DNA from: RPQJ01 sp052035645
Lineage (GTDB): Bacteria; Pseudomonadota; Gammaproteobacteria; Steroidobacterales; Steroidobacteraceae
Direction of reading: 5' to 3'
DNA: 64,000 nt
Assembly: GCA_052035645.1 (NCBI GenBank)
Contig: JBPOHK010000004.1
Coordinates: forward strand, 30,843-94,842
Shown here piece after piece: positions 18,653-29,232 of this stretch (positions are counted from its first letter, which is position 1; every line of letters starts with the position of its first letter). A model generated the notes under the pieces. The model made no database searches. It was not told the DNA's origin and saw nothing but the letters and a program-made list of their open reading frames with translations. Position numbers and translations under genes: made by a program.

Positions 18653-19435
18653 TCAGTGCTGGCGCTCGGCGATCAGCTTCTTGATCTCGGCGATCGCCCG
18701 GGCCGGGTTGAGGTCCTTCGGGCAGGCCTCGGCGCAGTTCATGATCGTATGGCAGCGGTACAGGCGGAACGGGTCCTCGAGTTCGTCGAGCCGCTCGCCG
18801 GTGGCCTCGTCGCGCGTGTCGATGATCCAGCGGTAGGCCGCCAGCAGCGCGGCCGGACCCAGGTAGCGGTCGCCGTTCCACCAGTAGGACGGGCAGCTGG
18901 TCGAGCAGCACGCGCACAGGATGCAGGCCGACGGCCGGTCGATCTTCTCCTGGTCCTCCTTCGACTGCAGGCGTTCGCTGTCGGGCGGCGCCGGCGTGCG
19001 CGTCTGCAGCCACGGCTTCACCGAGGCGTACTGCGCGTAGAAGTTGGTGAGGTCCGGCACCAGGTCCTTGATGACCGGCATGTGCGGCAGCGGGTAGATC
19101 TTGACGTCGCCGCGGATCTCGCTCGTCGCCTTGGTGCACGCGAGCGTGTTGACGCCGTCGATGTTCATCGCGCAGGAGCCGCAGATGCCCTCGCGGCAGG
19201 AGCGGCGGAAGGTGAGCGTCGAGTCGATCTCGTTCTTGATCTTGATCAGCGCGTCGAGAACCATCGGACCGCAGCTGCCCATGTCGACCTGGTAGCTGTC
19301 GACGCGCGGCTTGTCGCCCGAATCGGGGTCGAAGCGGTAGATCTTGAACGTGCGGACGTCCTTCGCACCCGCCGGCGCCGCATGCGTCCGGCCGGGCTGG
19401 ACCCTGGAGTTCTCTGGCAGTCGGAATTGGGCCAT
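18653..19435 (-). CDS. sdhB: Succinate dehydrogenase iron-sulfur subunit
   Basis: 260 residues carrying three Fe-S clusters between SdhA and the membrane quinone site. The 2Fe-2S ligands lie in CREGICGSCAMNIDGVNTLAC; the 4Fe-4S and 3Fe-4S ligands are in CILCACCSTSCPSYWW and CHTIMNCAEACPKDLNP. Compared with E. coli SdhB (238 residues) the N-terminus is about 25 residues longer (MAQFRLPENSRVQPGRTHAA). Gap to sdhA is 50 bases. Confidence 0.97.
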   Translation of the reverse strand: MAQFRLPENSRVQPGRTHAAPAGAKDVRTFKIYRFDPDSGDKPRVDSYQVDMGSCGPMVLDALIKIKNEIDSTLTFRRSCREGICGSCAMNIDGVNTLACTKATSEIRGDVKIYPLPHMPVIKDLVPDLTNFYAQYASVKPWLQTRTPAPPDSERLQSKEDQEKIDRPSACILCACCSTSCPSYWWNGDRYLGPAALLAAYRWIIDTRDEATGERLDELEDPFRLYRCHTIMNCAEACPKDLNPARAIAEIKKLIAERQH

Positions 19436-19485
19436 GGTGCGCGGTGACTATCTCGTGGAAGGGGTGGGGGCGTCGGCCGCCGGCA

Positions 19486-21273
19486 TCAGTAGGTGCGCGC
19501 CTTCGGGGGAATCGTCTGCACGTCGTCCGTGAGCGTGTTGAGGTGCACGGGACGGTAGTCGATCGAGACCCGCCCCGCTCCGTCGACCCAGGCGAGCGTG
19601 TGCTTCAGCCAGTTCACGTCGTCGCGGTCCTGGAAGTCCTCGCGCGCGTGCGCGCCGCGACTCTCCTGCCGGTTCGACGCCGAGTTCATCGTGACCAGCG
19701 CCTGGCCGAGCAGGTTGTCGAGTTCGAGGGTCTCGATGAGGTCGGTGTTCCAGACCAGCGAGCGGTCGGACACGGCGACCTCGCTGAAGGACTGGAACAC
19801 GGCATCGAGCTTCGTGACGCCCTCCGCGAGCGATTCGCCCGTGCGGAACACGGCCGCGTGGTTCTGCATCACGCGCTGCATGTCGAGGCGGATGTCGGCC
19901 GTGCGGCGCTTGCCCTTCGCATTGCGGAACCTGTCGAGACGGCTCACGGCAAGCTCGCCAGCATCCTTCGGCAGCGGCTTGTGCGACGTGCCGGCCTTGA
20001 CCGTGCGCCCGCAGTGATGCGCCGCCGCCCGCCCGAACACGACGAGGTCAAGCAGCGAGTTCGAACCGAGGCGGTTCGCGCCGTGCACCGACACGCAGGC
20101 GGCCTCGCCGACGGCCATCAGGCCGGGCACGACCGAATCCGGGTTGCCGTCCTTGCGCGTCACCACCTCGCCGTGCACGTTGCACGGGATTCCGCCCATG
20201 TTGTAGTGGACGGTCGGCAGCACCGGGATCGGTTCCTTCGTGACGTCGACGCCCGCGAAGATGCGCGAGGACTCGGCAATGCCCGGCAGGCGCTCGTGGA
20301 TGACCGCCGCGCCGAGGTGCTCGAGGTGCAGGTGGATGTGGTCCTTGTGCGGACCGACGCCGCGTCCTTCGCGGATCTCGATGGTCATCGAGCGGCTCAC
20401 GACGTCGCGCGACGCGAGGTCCTTCGCGTTCGGCGCGTAGCGCTCCATGAAGCGCTCGCCCTTGGAATTCGTGAGGTAACCGCCTTCGCCGCGCACGCCT
20501 TCGGTGATCAGGCAGCCCGCGCCGTAGATGCCGGTGGGGTGGAACTGCACGAACTCCATGTCCTGCAGCGGCAGCCCGGCGCGCAGCGCCATGCCGCCGC
20601 CATCGCCGGTGCAGGTGTGCGCCGACGTGCACGAGAAGAACGCGCGGCCGTAACCTCCCGTCGCCAGGATGACCTTGTGGGCACGGAAGCGGTGCAGCTG
20701 GCCCGTCGCCATGTCGATCGCGACCACGCCGCGGCAGGCGCCGTCTTCCATGATCAGGTCGATGGCGAAGTACTCGATGAAGAAGCGCGCCTCGTGCTTG
20801 AGCGACTGCTGGTACAGCGTGTGCAGCATGGCGTGGCCGGTGCGGTCGGCCGCGGCGCAGGTGCGCTGCGCGATGCCCTTGCCGTAGTGCGTGGTCATGC
20901 CACCGAAGGGGCGCTGGTAGATCTTGCCCTCCTCCGTGCGCGAGAACGGCAGGCCGTAGTGCTCGAGTTCGAGGATGGCCGCGGGCGCCTCCTTGCACAT
21001 GTACTCGATCGCGTCCTGGTCGCCGAGCCAGTCCGAGCCCTTGATGGTGTCGTAGAAGTGGAAGCGCCAGTCGTCCTCGCCCATGTTGCCGAGCGCCGCG
21101 CTGATGCCGCCCTGCGCCGCCACCGTGTGGCTGCGGGTCGGAAACACCTTGGTGATGCAGGCGGTGTTGAGCCCCTGCTCGGCGAGGCCGAAGGTCGCGC
21201 GCAGACCGGCGCCGCCGGCGCCGACGACGACCACGTCGTAGGTGTGATCGGTGAATGAATAGGCAGCGGTCAT
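19486..21273 (-). CDS. sdhA: Succinate dehydrogenase flavoprotein subunit
   Basis: 595-residue catalytic subunit oxidising succinate to fumarate with covalent FAD. It shows YDVVVVGAGGAGLRATFGLA (FAD fold, near residue 13), SHTVAAQGGISAALGN with the FAD-linking histidine, HTCTGDGGG, and the C-terminal DDVNWLKHTLAW segment. ATG 21273 overlaps the sdhD stop (ATGA); the longer frame upstream runs into sdhD and is rejected. Confidence 0.98.
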   Translation of the reverse strand: MTAAYSFTDHTYDVVVVGAGGAGLRATFGLAEQGLNTACITKVFPTRSHTVAAQGGISAALGNMGEDDWRFHFYDTIKGSDWLGDQDAIEYMCKEAPAAILELEHYGLPFSRTEEGKIYQRPFGGMTTHYGKGIAQRTCAAADRTGHAMLHTLYQQSLKHEARFFIEYFAIDLIMEDGACRGVVAIDMATGQLHRFRAHKVILATGGYGRAFFSCTSAHTCTGDGGGMALRAGLPLQDMEFVQFHPTGIYGAGCLITEGVRGEGGYLTNSKGERFMERYAPNAKDLASRDVVSRSMTIEIREGRGVGPHKDHIHLHLEHLGAAVIHERLPGIAESSRIFAGVDVTKEPIPVLPTVHYNMGGIPCNVHGEVVTRKDGNPDSVVPGLMAVGEAACVSVHGANRLGSNSLLDLVVFGRAAAHHCGRTVKAGTSHKPLPKDAGELAVSRLDRFRNAKGKRRTADIRLDMQRVMQNHAAVFRTGESLAEGVTKLDAVFQSFSEVAVSDRSLVWNTDLIETLELDNLLGQALVTMNSASNRQESRGAHAREDFQDRDDVNWLKHTLAWVDGAGRVSIDYRPVHLNTLTDDVQTIPPKARTY

Positions 21274-21656
21274 GCCCCGGCTCCGAATGCGATGCGCAGC
21301 ACGCCGAGGATGCCGACGAGGGCCGCCACGACCAGCGCGAACTTGACCACCAGCAGCACCGCGAAGCGCGTGCCCTTGTGGGCGACGTAGTCCTCGACCA
21401 CGACCTGCAGGCCGAGCTGGGCGTGCCAGGCCGCCACGGCCACGAACAGGATCGCCAGCACCGAGCTCACGGGCGAGCGCAGCCAGGCCTGCACCGAGGC
21501 GAGGCCCGCGTCCTCGAGCGACGCCAGCGAGACGAGGAACCACAGGCCGAGCAGCACCAGCGCCACCGCGGTCACGCGCTGCTGGTACCAGTGCGAGGAG
21601 CCGCCCCGGGCCGATCCGAGGCCGAGCACGCGACCCAGCGGGCTGCGCAGGCTCAT
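21270..21656 (-). CDS. sdhD: Succinate dehydrogenase membrane anchor SdhD
   Basis: 128 residues with three predicted membrane helices (about 28-45, 60-80, 93-120). HWYQQRVTAVALVLLGLW and WHAQLGLQVVVEDYV carry the conserved His and Asp/Tyr positions near the heme and ubiquinone site. Its start overlaps the sdhC stop (ATGA) and its stop overlaps the sdhA start. Confidence 0.92.
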   Translation of the reverse strand: MSLRSPLGRVLGLGSARGGSSHWYQQRVTAVALVLLGLWFLVSLASLEDAGLASVQAWLRSPVSSVLAILFVAVAAWHAQLGLQVVVEDYVAHKGTRFAVLLVVKFALVVAALVGILGVLRIAFGAGA

Positions 21657-22048
21657 GCGGCACCTCCGAGCTGGGCCTTGAGCACGAACCAGGCCAGCAG
21701 TGCGAGGACGACGGCGCCGAGCGCGACGCCCCGTCCGCTCTTGCGCGCCGTCGACAGTTCGAAGCCGACCCCGTAATCGAAGCAGAGGTGGCGCACGCCG
21801 TTCAGCAGGTGATAACAGAACGCGAGCAGGCCACCGAACAGCACCAGTTGCGTGAGCGGCGAGCCGAGGCAGCGCACCGCGCCCGCGTAGGACTCCGGCC
21901 CGCCCGCGGCGGCGGCCAGCCAGTACACAAGCAGCAGAAAGCAGGCGCTGAGCAGGACGCCGGTGATCCGGTGCAGGATGGACAGCGTGTTGGTGTACTG
22001 CCACCGGTAGTGCATGAACGGGGAAAGCGGCCGCTCGGGCTGCGCCAT
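21653..22048 (-). CDS. sdhC: Succinate dehydrogenase cytochrome b556 subunit SdhC
   Basis: 131 residues, three membrane helices. RPLSPFMHYRWQYTNTLSILHRITG contains the family SxxHRxTG motif (Ser23, Arg27 near the quinone). His80 in CYHLLNGVRHLCFD matches the heme b ligand of the E. coli subunit. A strong AGGAGG ribosome site precedes ATG 22048. Confidence 0.94.
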   Translation of the reverse strand: MAQPERPLSPFMHYRWQYTNTLSILHRITGVLLSACFLLLVYWLAAAAGGPESYAGAVRCLGSPLTQLVLFGGLLAFCYHLLNGVRHLCFDYGVGFELSTARKSGRGVALGAVVLALLAWFVLKAQLGGAA

Positions 22049-22074
22049 GTCTCGATACCTCCTGGATCCGGCCG

Positions 22075-22263
22075 CTAGAAGTCGATGCAGCGGCCGGCCT
22101 TCTCCCAGTCGCCGAACCGGGTGGGTTCGGGACCGTCCCGCCCGCCGATCTCCCGCGGCCGGTTCGGCGCGGGGGTGGCAGCCGTTGCGGGCAGCGTGCC
22201 GGATGCCGGATGGTCCGGCGGCGGGCACGGGGGGCTGGGCTGCGTCTCTGGCGGGCTCGTCAT
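22075..22263 (-). CDS. SDHAF4-like (DUF1674) succinate dehydrogenase assembly factor
   Basis: 62 residues from ATG 22263 (an upstream in-frame start at 22299 is less likely). The N-terminal 35 residues are low-complexity Pro/Ala/Thr. The last 25 carry the diagnostic family end GPEPTRFGDWEKAGRCIDF. In mitochondria SDHAF4 binds flavinylated SdhA and promotes its joining with SdhB. Position as first gene of the sdh operon, 26 bases before sdhC, supports the same role. It ends in TAG. Confidence 0.85.
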   Translation of the reverse strand: MTSPPETQPSPPCPPPDHPASGTLPATAATPAPNRPREIGGRDGPEPTRFGDWEKAGRCIDF

Positions 22264-22412
22264 GGTTCGACCGGAAAGTCTGCCAGATTGGCCCGACATT
22301 CACCACCTTGATCGGCAAGGCATTTCCGCGTTCGCTGACGACGCGCGACGGCCGCAAAGCGGACCTGCGTCGCGCCGCCGCGCCCCCGCCGGTCGTACAA
22401 TCGCCGCCATCC

Positions 22413-23345
22413 ATGATCGACGAAGCCACCCAGACCCTGCGCGCCGCACTGCTGCCGCACCTCACGGTCCTGCGGATCGGCGGACCGGACGCCGCGACCT
22501 TCCTGCAGGGCCAGTTCTCGCACGACACGCGACTGCTGGCCGACGGGCGCACGCAGCTGTCGGCGTGCAACACCTCGCACGGCCGGGTCCTCGCCCTCGC
22601 CCGCCTCCGCCAGACGGAGGACGCGATCTACGCGCTGGTGCCGGCCGACGTCGCCGCCCGGCTGCTCGCGCACCTGCGCAAGTTCGTGCTGCGCGCCAAG
22701 GTCGAACTCCTGCACGCCCACGACCTGCAGGTGGGCGCCATCGTCACGGCGCCGGGCGAAGCCGCCGCCTCGCTGGCGAAGTTCGAGGACGGCACGATGA
22801 CGCTGTCGCCGGTGCCCCTGTCCGGATCGACCGATGTCGTGACCTTCCAGTACGCCCCGGGGCGCGAGGTGGTCGCGGCGCCGCCCGTCGCCTGGCGCGC
22901 GATCAGCGGCCTCTCGCTCAGCCGGCCGCATCCGCGCGCGGCGAACGAGTGGAACCTCGCGGACATCCGCGCCGGCCTGCCGCAGGTGTTCGCGCCGGCC
23001 AGCGAGCAGTTCGTGCCCCAGATGCTGAACCTCGACCTGCTCGACGGCATCAGCTTCACCAAGGGCTGCTACAGCGGCCAGGAGATCGTCGCGCGCACGC
23101 AGAACCTCGGCCGCATCAAGCGCCGAATGTTCCGCTACCGGCTGACGGCCGGCCCGGCGCCGGAGCCCATGACCGGCCTGCACCTGGCCGGGACGAAGGT
23201 CGCCGAGGTCGTGATGAGTGCCGAGACCGGCACGGGCGTCGAGCTGCTGGCCGTGGCCAGCCTCGACGTGCGCGGCCGCGCCCTCGATCTCGCCGGGGAC
23301 CGCGAGGCCCGCCCGCTGGAGCTGCCCTACCCGCTGCCGGCCTGA
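22413..23345 (+). CDS. ygfZ: Folate-binding protein YgfZ
   Basis: 310 residues, homologous to glycine cleavage T-protein and IBA57; supports maturation or repair of some Fe-S enzymes with tetrahydrofolate. The signature KGCYSGQE occupies residues 217-224. ATG 22413 is the best start because family similarity (LTVLRIGGPDAATFLQGQFSHD) begins shortly after. Divergent from the sdh operon, whose Fe-S subunit it could serve. A TACAAT hexamer at 22396-22401 is a weak -10 candidate. Confidence 0.93.
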   Translation: MIDEATQTLRAALLPHLTVLRIGGPDAATFLQGQFSHDTRLLADGRTQLSACNTSHGRVLALARLRQTEDAIYALVPADVAARLLAHLRKFVLRAKVELLHAHDLQVGAIVTAPGEAAASLAKFEDGTMTLSPVPLSGSTDVVTFQYAPGREVVAAPPVAWRAISGLSLSRPHPRAANEWNLADIRAGLPQVFAPASEQFVPQMLNLDLLDGISFTKGCYSGQEIVARTQNLGRIKRRMFRYRLTAGPAPEPMTGLHLAGTKVAEVVMSAETGTGVELLAVASLDVRGRALDLAGDREARPLELPYPLPA

Positions 23346-23367
23346 GCCGGGGTCCGCGCCGGCCGGA

Positions 23368-24876
<1,509 letters not shown>

Positions 24877-25972
24877 TTAGAGTCCCTGCTTGAGGCTCGC
24901 CTCGAGGAAATCGTTCAGGTCGCCGTCGAGCACGGCGGTGGTGTTGCCGATCTCGACGTCGGTCCGCAGGTCCTTGATGCGCGACTGGTCGAGCACGTAC
25001 GAGCGGATCTGGTGACCCCAGCTCACGTCCGACTTGGCGTCCTCGAGCACCTTGGCCGCCGCGTTGCGCTTGTTGACCTCCAGCTCGTACAGCTTGGCCT
25101 TCAGCATCTTCATCGCGGTGGAGCGGTTCTTGTGCTGGCTGCGCTCGCTCTGGCAGGCGACCACGATGCCGGACGGCAGGTGACGGATGCGCACCGCCGA
25201 CTCCGTCTTGTTGACGTGCTGGCCGCCCGCGCCGCTCGATCGGTAGACGTCCATCTCGAGGTCGGCCGGGTTGATCTCGATATTGATGTCGTCGTCGATC
25301 TCCGGCGAGATGAACACCGAGGCGAACGAGGTGTGGCGTCGCGCGTTCGAGTCGAACGGGCTCTTGCGCACCAGGCGGTGCACGCCCGTCTCCGTGCGCA
25401 GCCAGCCGTACGCGTACTCGCCCTCGAAGCGGATCGACGCGCTCTTGATGCCCGCGACTTCACCCGGGCTGCTGTCGATGACCTCGGTCTTGAGGCCGTT
25501 CTTGTCCGCCCAGCGCAGGTACATGCGCATCAGCATCTGCGCCCAGTCCTGCGCCTCGGTGCCGCCCGCGCCCGCCTGGATGTCCATGAAGCAGCTGTGG
25601 GCGTCCATCTCGCCGGGGAACATGCGCTTGAACTCGAGCTTCGCGATCTCCTTCTCGAGGCGCTCGGCGTCCTGCTGCACCGACGCGGCGGTGCCTTCGT
25701 CGTTCTCGGCCTCCGCGAGGTCGAGCAGCTCGCTCGCCTCCTGGATCCCGGCGCCCAGGCGGTCGAGCGTGCCGACCACGCCCTCGAGGCCCGTGCGCTC
25801 GCGGCCCAGTTCCTGCGCGCGCTCCGGCTTGCTCCAGACGCCCGGATCCTCCAGCTCGCGCAGGACTTCCGTCAGGCGGTCCCTGCGGCCGTCGTAGTCA
25901 AAGATACCCCCTGAGCGCGGTGGTGCGCTGCGCGAGGTCTTCGAGGGAGCGGCGGATCGGGTTGATTTCCAT
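24877..25972 (-). CDS. prfB: Peptide chain release factor 2, programmed +1 frameshift
   Basis: Recognises UAA and UGA. Translation starts at ATG 25972 (MEINPIRRSLEDLAQRTTALRGYL, 24 codons), meets an in-frame TGA at 25900-25898, then continues in the +1 frame (D YDGRRDRL...), giving 364 residues, against 365 in E. coli. Later motifs are the codon-reading KSPFDS and the peptidyl-transfer GAGGQHVNK. Cellular RF2 level controls the shift (known autoregulation). It lies 67 bases after recJ and abuts lysS. Confidence 0.97.
25897..25912 (-). other. prfB programmed frameshift site
   Basis: Read on the minus strand the site is AGG GGG TAT CTT TGA C: an internal Shine-Dalgarno-like AGGGGG, the slippery CTT, and the poorly terminating TGAC. 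All three elements match the known RF2 autoregulatory frameshift signal, and the downstream +1 frame encodes the rest of RF2 without interruption. Confidence 0.97.
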
Positions 25973-26039
25973 GGGTGCGTGAATGCTTGCGACGAGGCGG
26001 AACGGCGGATTTTAGCACGGGCCCGGCACCGGCCCGGCC

Positions 26040-27794
26040 TCAGGCCAGGGCCGCGGCACTCGGCGCCAGCCACTCCGCGACGAGTTGCAGCCGGGCCACC
26101 TTGCCGTAGTCGTCGACGCCCGTCCGGTAGACCAGCTGCACCACGTCCTGGGCCCGCACCGACGGGGCGTCGGGGTCGTCGAGGTAGCGGAAGGCGATCG
26201 CGTCCACGACCTCCCCGGCGCCGCTGCGCAGCCGGAGCTTCAGGTGCCGCTCGCCCACGACCCGGCTGTCGAGTACCGCGAACCGGCCGTCGAAGCTCGG
26301 CTCGGGAAACGCCGATCCCCAGGGCCCGCCCTCGCGCAGCGCCTCGGCCGTGCCCAGATTGAATTCGCCGGGCTGCAGCGCGCCGTCGGTGTGCAGGTGC
26401 CCGGCAAGCGTGTCGTCGTCGACCCAGCGCGCGACCTCGGCGCCGAAAGCCTGCTCGAACCGGGGCAGGTCCCCGGCGCGCAGCGTCATCCCGGCGGCCA
26501 TCGCGTGGCCGCCGAACTTCTCGAGCAGCCCGGGATGAGCGGTGGCGACCGCGTCGAGCACGTCGCGCACGTGCACGCCCGGCACCGAGCGGGCCGAGCC
26601 CTTGACCCAGCCCTCCTCCTCGGCCGGCGCGAACGCGACGACCGGGCGGTGCAGGCGCTCCTTGACCCGCGAGGCGACCAGGCCGATCACGCCCTGGTGC
26701 CACGCCGCGTCGTACACGCACAGGCCCGCCGGGATCTCGCCGTCGAGCGAGGCGATCTTGGCGTCGAGCTGGGCGAGTGCCTCGAGCTGCATCCGGGACT
26801 CGAGTTCGCGGCGGTCGGCGTTCAGGCGGCCGAGCCGGCCGGCCAGCTCGTGCGCCTCGGCCGGATCGTCCGTCAGCAGGCAGTGGATGCCCTGGGTCAT
26901 GTCCTCGAGCCGGCCCGCGGCGTTGAGACGAGGCCCGGCCTGGAACGCGAGGTCCTGCCCGATGGCCGTGGCGAGCGCCCGTCCGGCCGCCTCGAGCAGC
27001 GCGCGCAGGCCGGGCACGCAGCGGCCGGCACGGATGCGGCGCAGGCCCTGCGCCACGAGGATGCGATTGTTGAGGTCGAGCGGCACGACGTCCGCGACCG
27101 TGCCGAGCGCGACGAGGTCGAGCAGGTCGGCCGGATTGGCCGCACGCGCCCCCGCGTGCAGCCCGCGCTCCTGCATGCGGCGCGTGAGCGCCGCCATGAC
27201 GTAGAAAGCGACGCCGACGCCGGCCAGCGATTTCGACGCGAAGGCCTCGCCGGGGGAGTTCGGGTTGACGATGGCCGCAGCCGGCGGCAGCTCGCGCCCC
27301 GGCAGGTGGTGGTCCGTGACCAGCACGTCGATGCCGTGGCTCCTCGCCTCCGCCACGCCGTCGAGCGAGGAAATGCCGTTGTCCACCGTCACGATCAGGC
27401 GCGGGCGGCGGGTCGCGGCGACGCGCACGATGCCGGGCGTCAGGCCATAGCCGAAGCGGAACCGGTCCGGCACGAGGAAGTCCACCGCGTCGAAGCCGAG
27501 CCGGTGCAACTGGCGGACCACGAGTGCCGTGCTGGTGGCGCCGTCGGCGTCGAAGTCGCCGACGACCAGGATCCGCCCGCCGCTCGCCCGGCACTGCAGC
27601 AGCAGGTCTGCGGCCAGCTCGACGTTGCCGAGCGAGCCGACCGGCAGCAGGCGCTCGAGGCCGAGGTCGAGGTCCTGCGGCCCGCCGAGCGGCCGCGCCG
27701 CGTACACGCGCCGCAGCACCGGGTGGAGCGTGGACGGCAGGCCGCTCAGCAGATCCGCACGCGGTTCGCGCCGCAGGATGCGCCGGTCCGTCAT
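26040..27794 (-). CDS. recJ: Single-stranded-DNA-specific exonuclease RecJ
   Basis: 5'-3' ssDNA exonuclease used in recombination and mismatch repair. 584 residues from ATG 27794, which overlaps the stop of the gene before it (ATGA). DHH-family motifs include VVGDFDADGATST, TVDNGIS and VTDHHLPG; the DHHA1-type and OB-like parts include EKFGGHAMAAGMTL. E. coli RecJ is 577 residues. A longer reading to 27845 runs into the upstream gene and is rejected. Confidence 0.96.
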   Translation of the reverse strand: MTDRRILRREPRADLLSGLPSTLHPVLRRVYAARPLGGPQDLDLGLERLLPVGSLGNVELAADLLLQCRASGGRILVVGDFDADGATSTALVVRQLHRLGFDAVDFLVPDRFRFGYGLTPGIVRVAATRRPRLIVTVDNGISSLDGVAEARSHGIDVLVTDHHLPGRELPPAAAIVNPNSPGEAFASKSLAGVGVAFYVMAALTRRMQERGLHAGARAANPADLLDLVALGTVADVVPLDLNNRILVAQGLRRIRAGRCVPGLRALLEAAGRALATAIGQDLAFQAGPRLNAAGRLEDMTQGIHCLLTDDPAEAHELAGRLGRLNADRRELESRMQLEALAQLDAKIASLDGEIPAGLCVYDAAWHQGVIGLVASRVKERLHRPVVAFAPAEEEGWVKGSARSVPGVHVRDVLDAVATAHPGLLEKFGGHAMAAGMTLRAGDLPRFEQAFGAEVARWVDDDTLAGHLHTDGALQPGEFNLGTAEALREGGPWGSAFPEPSFDGRFAVLDSRVVGERHLKLRLRSGAGEVVDAIAFRYLDDPDAPSVRAQDVVQLVYRTGVDDYGKVARLQLVAEWLAPSAAALA

Positions 27795-28801
27795 GGCCGG
27801 CGCTCCGGGGCACCCGCGCGTCGCCAGAACCGCAGCCGCGACCACGCGTCGAGCGCGATCGTCCGCTCACCCGTGTGCAACGCGAGCGAGCGGAGGCGAC
27901 CGTCACGGACACCGGAGCGCAGGGGCTGCATCACGCGAGCATCCGCCGCGCACAGGGCCTCGGCCAGCGCACCCGCGACCGGCCGGGCGAGGGCCAGCAG
28001 GCCGCCGGCCGGGAGCGCGTCGGGCACCCTCGGCGCGGTCGCGAGCAATTCGGCGCGGTTGCCGTGCAACCGCCACAGCCCTGCGAGCCACGGATCGTCG
28101 GTCACGAGCGGCGGCAACGCCAGCGGGCGGACCGGCGCGGGCCCGCCGAATCCCCACAGCCACACGGCGTTGACCGGCGAGCGGCCGGCGCGCGCGCGGG
28201 CGAGGTTCACCGGGTGCTCGTGCAGCAGCATCTGGCACTCGTTCATCAGGCGCCTCACCTCGCGACCGTCGGGGCCTTCCGGAAGATGGTCGCGCACGTC
28301 CCGGCCGACCGCCGCGAGCGGGTCGCAACTCGTGCAGGCGTGGCGCGCCCCGTGCACGATCCACGCCCCGGCCGGCCCGGTCTCGAGCCGCAGTCCCTCG
28401 CCCGCGAGGTGGAGATTGAGTGCGCAACGCAGTGCCTCGGATTCGTCGGCCTCGAGCGCGAGGTCGTGCAGCGGCGCGAGCCGCAGGTGATCGATGGCGG
28501 TGGCGAAGTGCACCGGCTGCGCCACGGCGCAGGCCACGGGCGCCGCCCCGTCCGGTCCTGCCAGGGCCTGCAGGCAGGGACCTGCGGCGCAGCGCCCGAG
28601 CGATCCCGGCGCGAGCGGCGTCGCCGCCAGCAGCCACTCGCGCCAGGAGGCCGGACCCGGCGTTTCGCGCGCGGCCCGCGACCGCAGCCACGCGTACGCC
28701 GCTCGCGGCGACGCACCACCGGCGTCGTGCTGCTCGCGGACGGCCTCGTCCCACCAGGGCAAGGCGACGTGCAGCGGCGATGGGTCACGCCGGTCGGTCA
28801 A
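27791..28801 (-). CDS. Conserved protein of unknown function upstream of recJ
   Basis: 336 residues from TTG 28801, which has a GGAG site about 8 bases upstream; no ATG is available near the N-terminus. It resembles a proteobacterial family sometimes labelled phosphoglycerate mutase-related, recognised by RRLMNECQMLLHEHPVN (about 184-199) and WLWGFGG (214-220). I see no catalytic signature that supports a mutase assignment. No signal peptide or membrane segment. It is translationally coupled to recJ by a 4-base overlap, which suggests a link to recJ expression or DNA metabolism; this is inference. Confidence 0.7.
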   Translation of the reverse strand: MTDRRDPSPLHVALPWWDEAVREQHDAGGASPRAAYAWLRSRAARETPGPASWREWLLAATPLAPGSLGRCAAGPCLQALAGPDGAAPVACAVAQPVHFATAIDHLRLAPLHDLALEADESEALRCALNLHLAGEGLRLETGPAGAWIVHGARHACTSCDPLAAVGRDVRDHLPEGPDGREVRRLMNECQMLLHEHPVNLARARAGRSPVNAVWLWGFGGPAPVRPLALPPLVTDDPWLAGLWRLHGNRAELLATAPRVPDALPAGGLLALARPVAGALAEALCAADARVMQPLRSGVRDGRLRSLALHTGERTIALDAWSRLRFWRRAGAPERRP

Positions 28802-28863
28802 GTCAGGTCTCCAGGGGAGGGGCGGCCGATGACCGGGCCGCGGGCATCCGGTATGTTAACCGC

Positions 28864-29232
28864 ATGAAGCTCGATCTCGATCCGCCGGCGCGCGTCAACG
28901 TCATCCGCGCCTGCGCTCCGGGCGAGTTGCGGGTGGGCGACTCGCTGCACCGCGCGAGCCTGGTCCTCACGGCAACCGCGATCCTGCCCGGGTGGCGCCC
29001 GGCCAGCCCGGCGGACCTGCAGGCGGACGACTTCGAGGCGATCGTGGGCCTGCGGCCGGAGCTCGTGCTGCTCGGCACCGGCGCGCGCCAGGTGTTCCCC
29101 GCGCCCGCGGTGCTGGCGCCGCTGCACGCGGCGCGCATCGGCTACGAGGTGATGGACACGCGCGCCGCCTGCCGCACGTTCAACGTGCTGGTGGCCGAGG
29201 GCCGCGAGGTCGCCGCCGCGCTGATCGTCTAG
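28864..29232 (+). CDS. Mth938-like (DUF498) domain protein
   Basis: 122 residues forming one Mth938-like domain: LVLTATAILPGWRPAS, PELVLLGTGARQVFP and a closing IGYEVMDTRAACRTFNVL. The family includes human NDUFAF3, a complex I assembly factor; the bacterial role is unknown. Divergent from the gene upstream of recJ. Its TAG overlaps the end of pcm by 4 bases in convergent orientation. A TATGTT hexamer at 28852-28857 is too close to the ATG to be confident as a -10. Confidence 0.85.
   Translation: MKLDLDPPARVNVIRACAPGELRVGDSLHRASLVLTATAILPGWRPASPADLQADDFEAIVGLRPELVLLGTGARQVFPAPAVLAPLHAARIGYEVMDTRAACRTFNVLVAEGREVAAALIV

Noticed and set aside
22396..22401. TACAAT as a firm ygfZ promoter
   Set aside because: No -35 element, and the implied leader would be only a few bases.
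25898..27912. Upstream extension of the RF2 frame
   Set aside because: The +1 frame stays open antisense-like through recJ, but RF2 translation begins at ATG 25972 in the other frame and enters by frameshifting.
26085..28490. An 801-codon forward frame opposite recJ
   Set aside because: Antisense shadow of recJ and its upstream neighbour.
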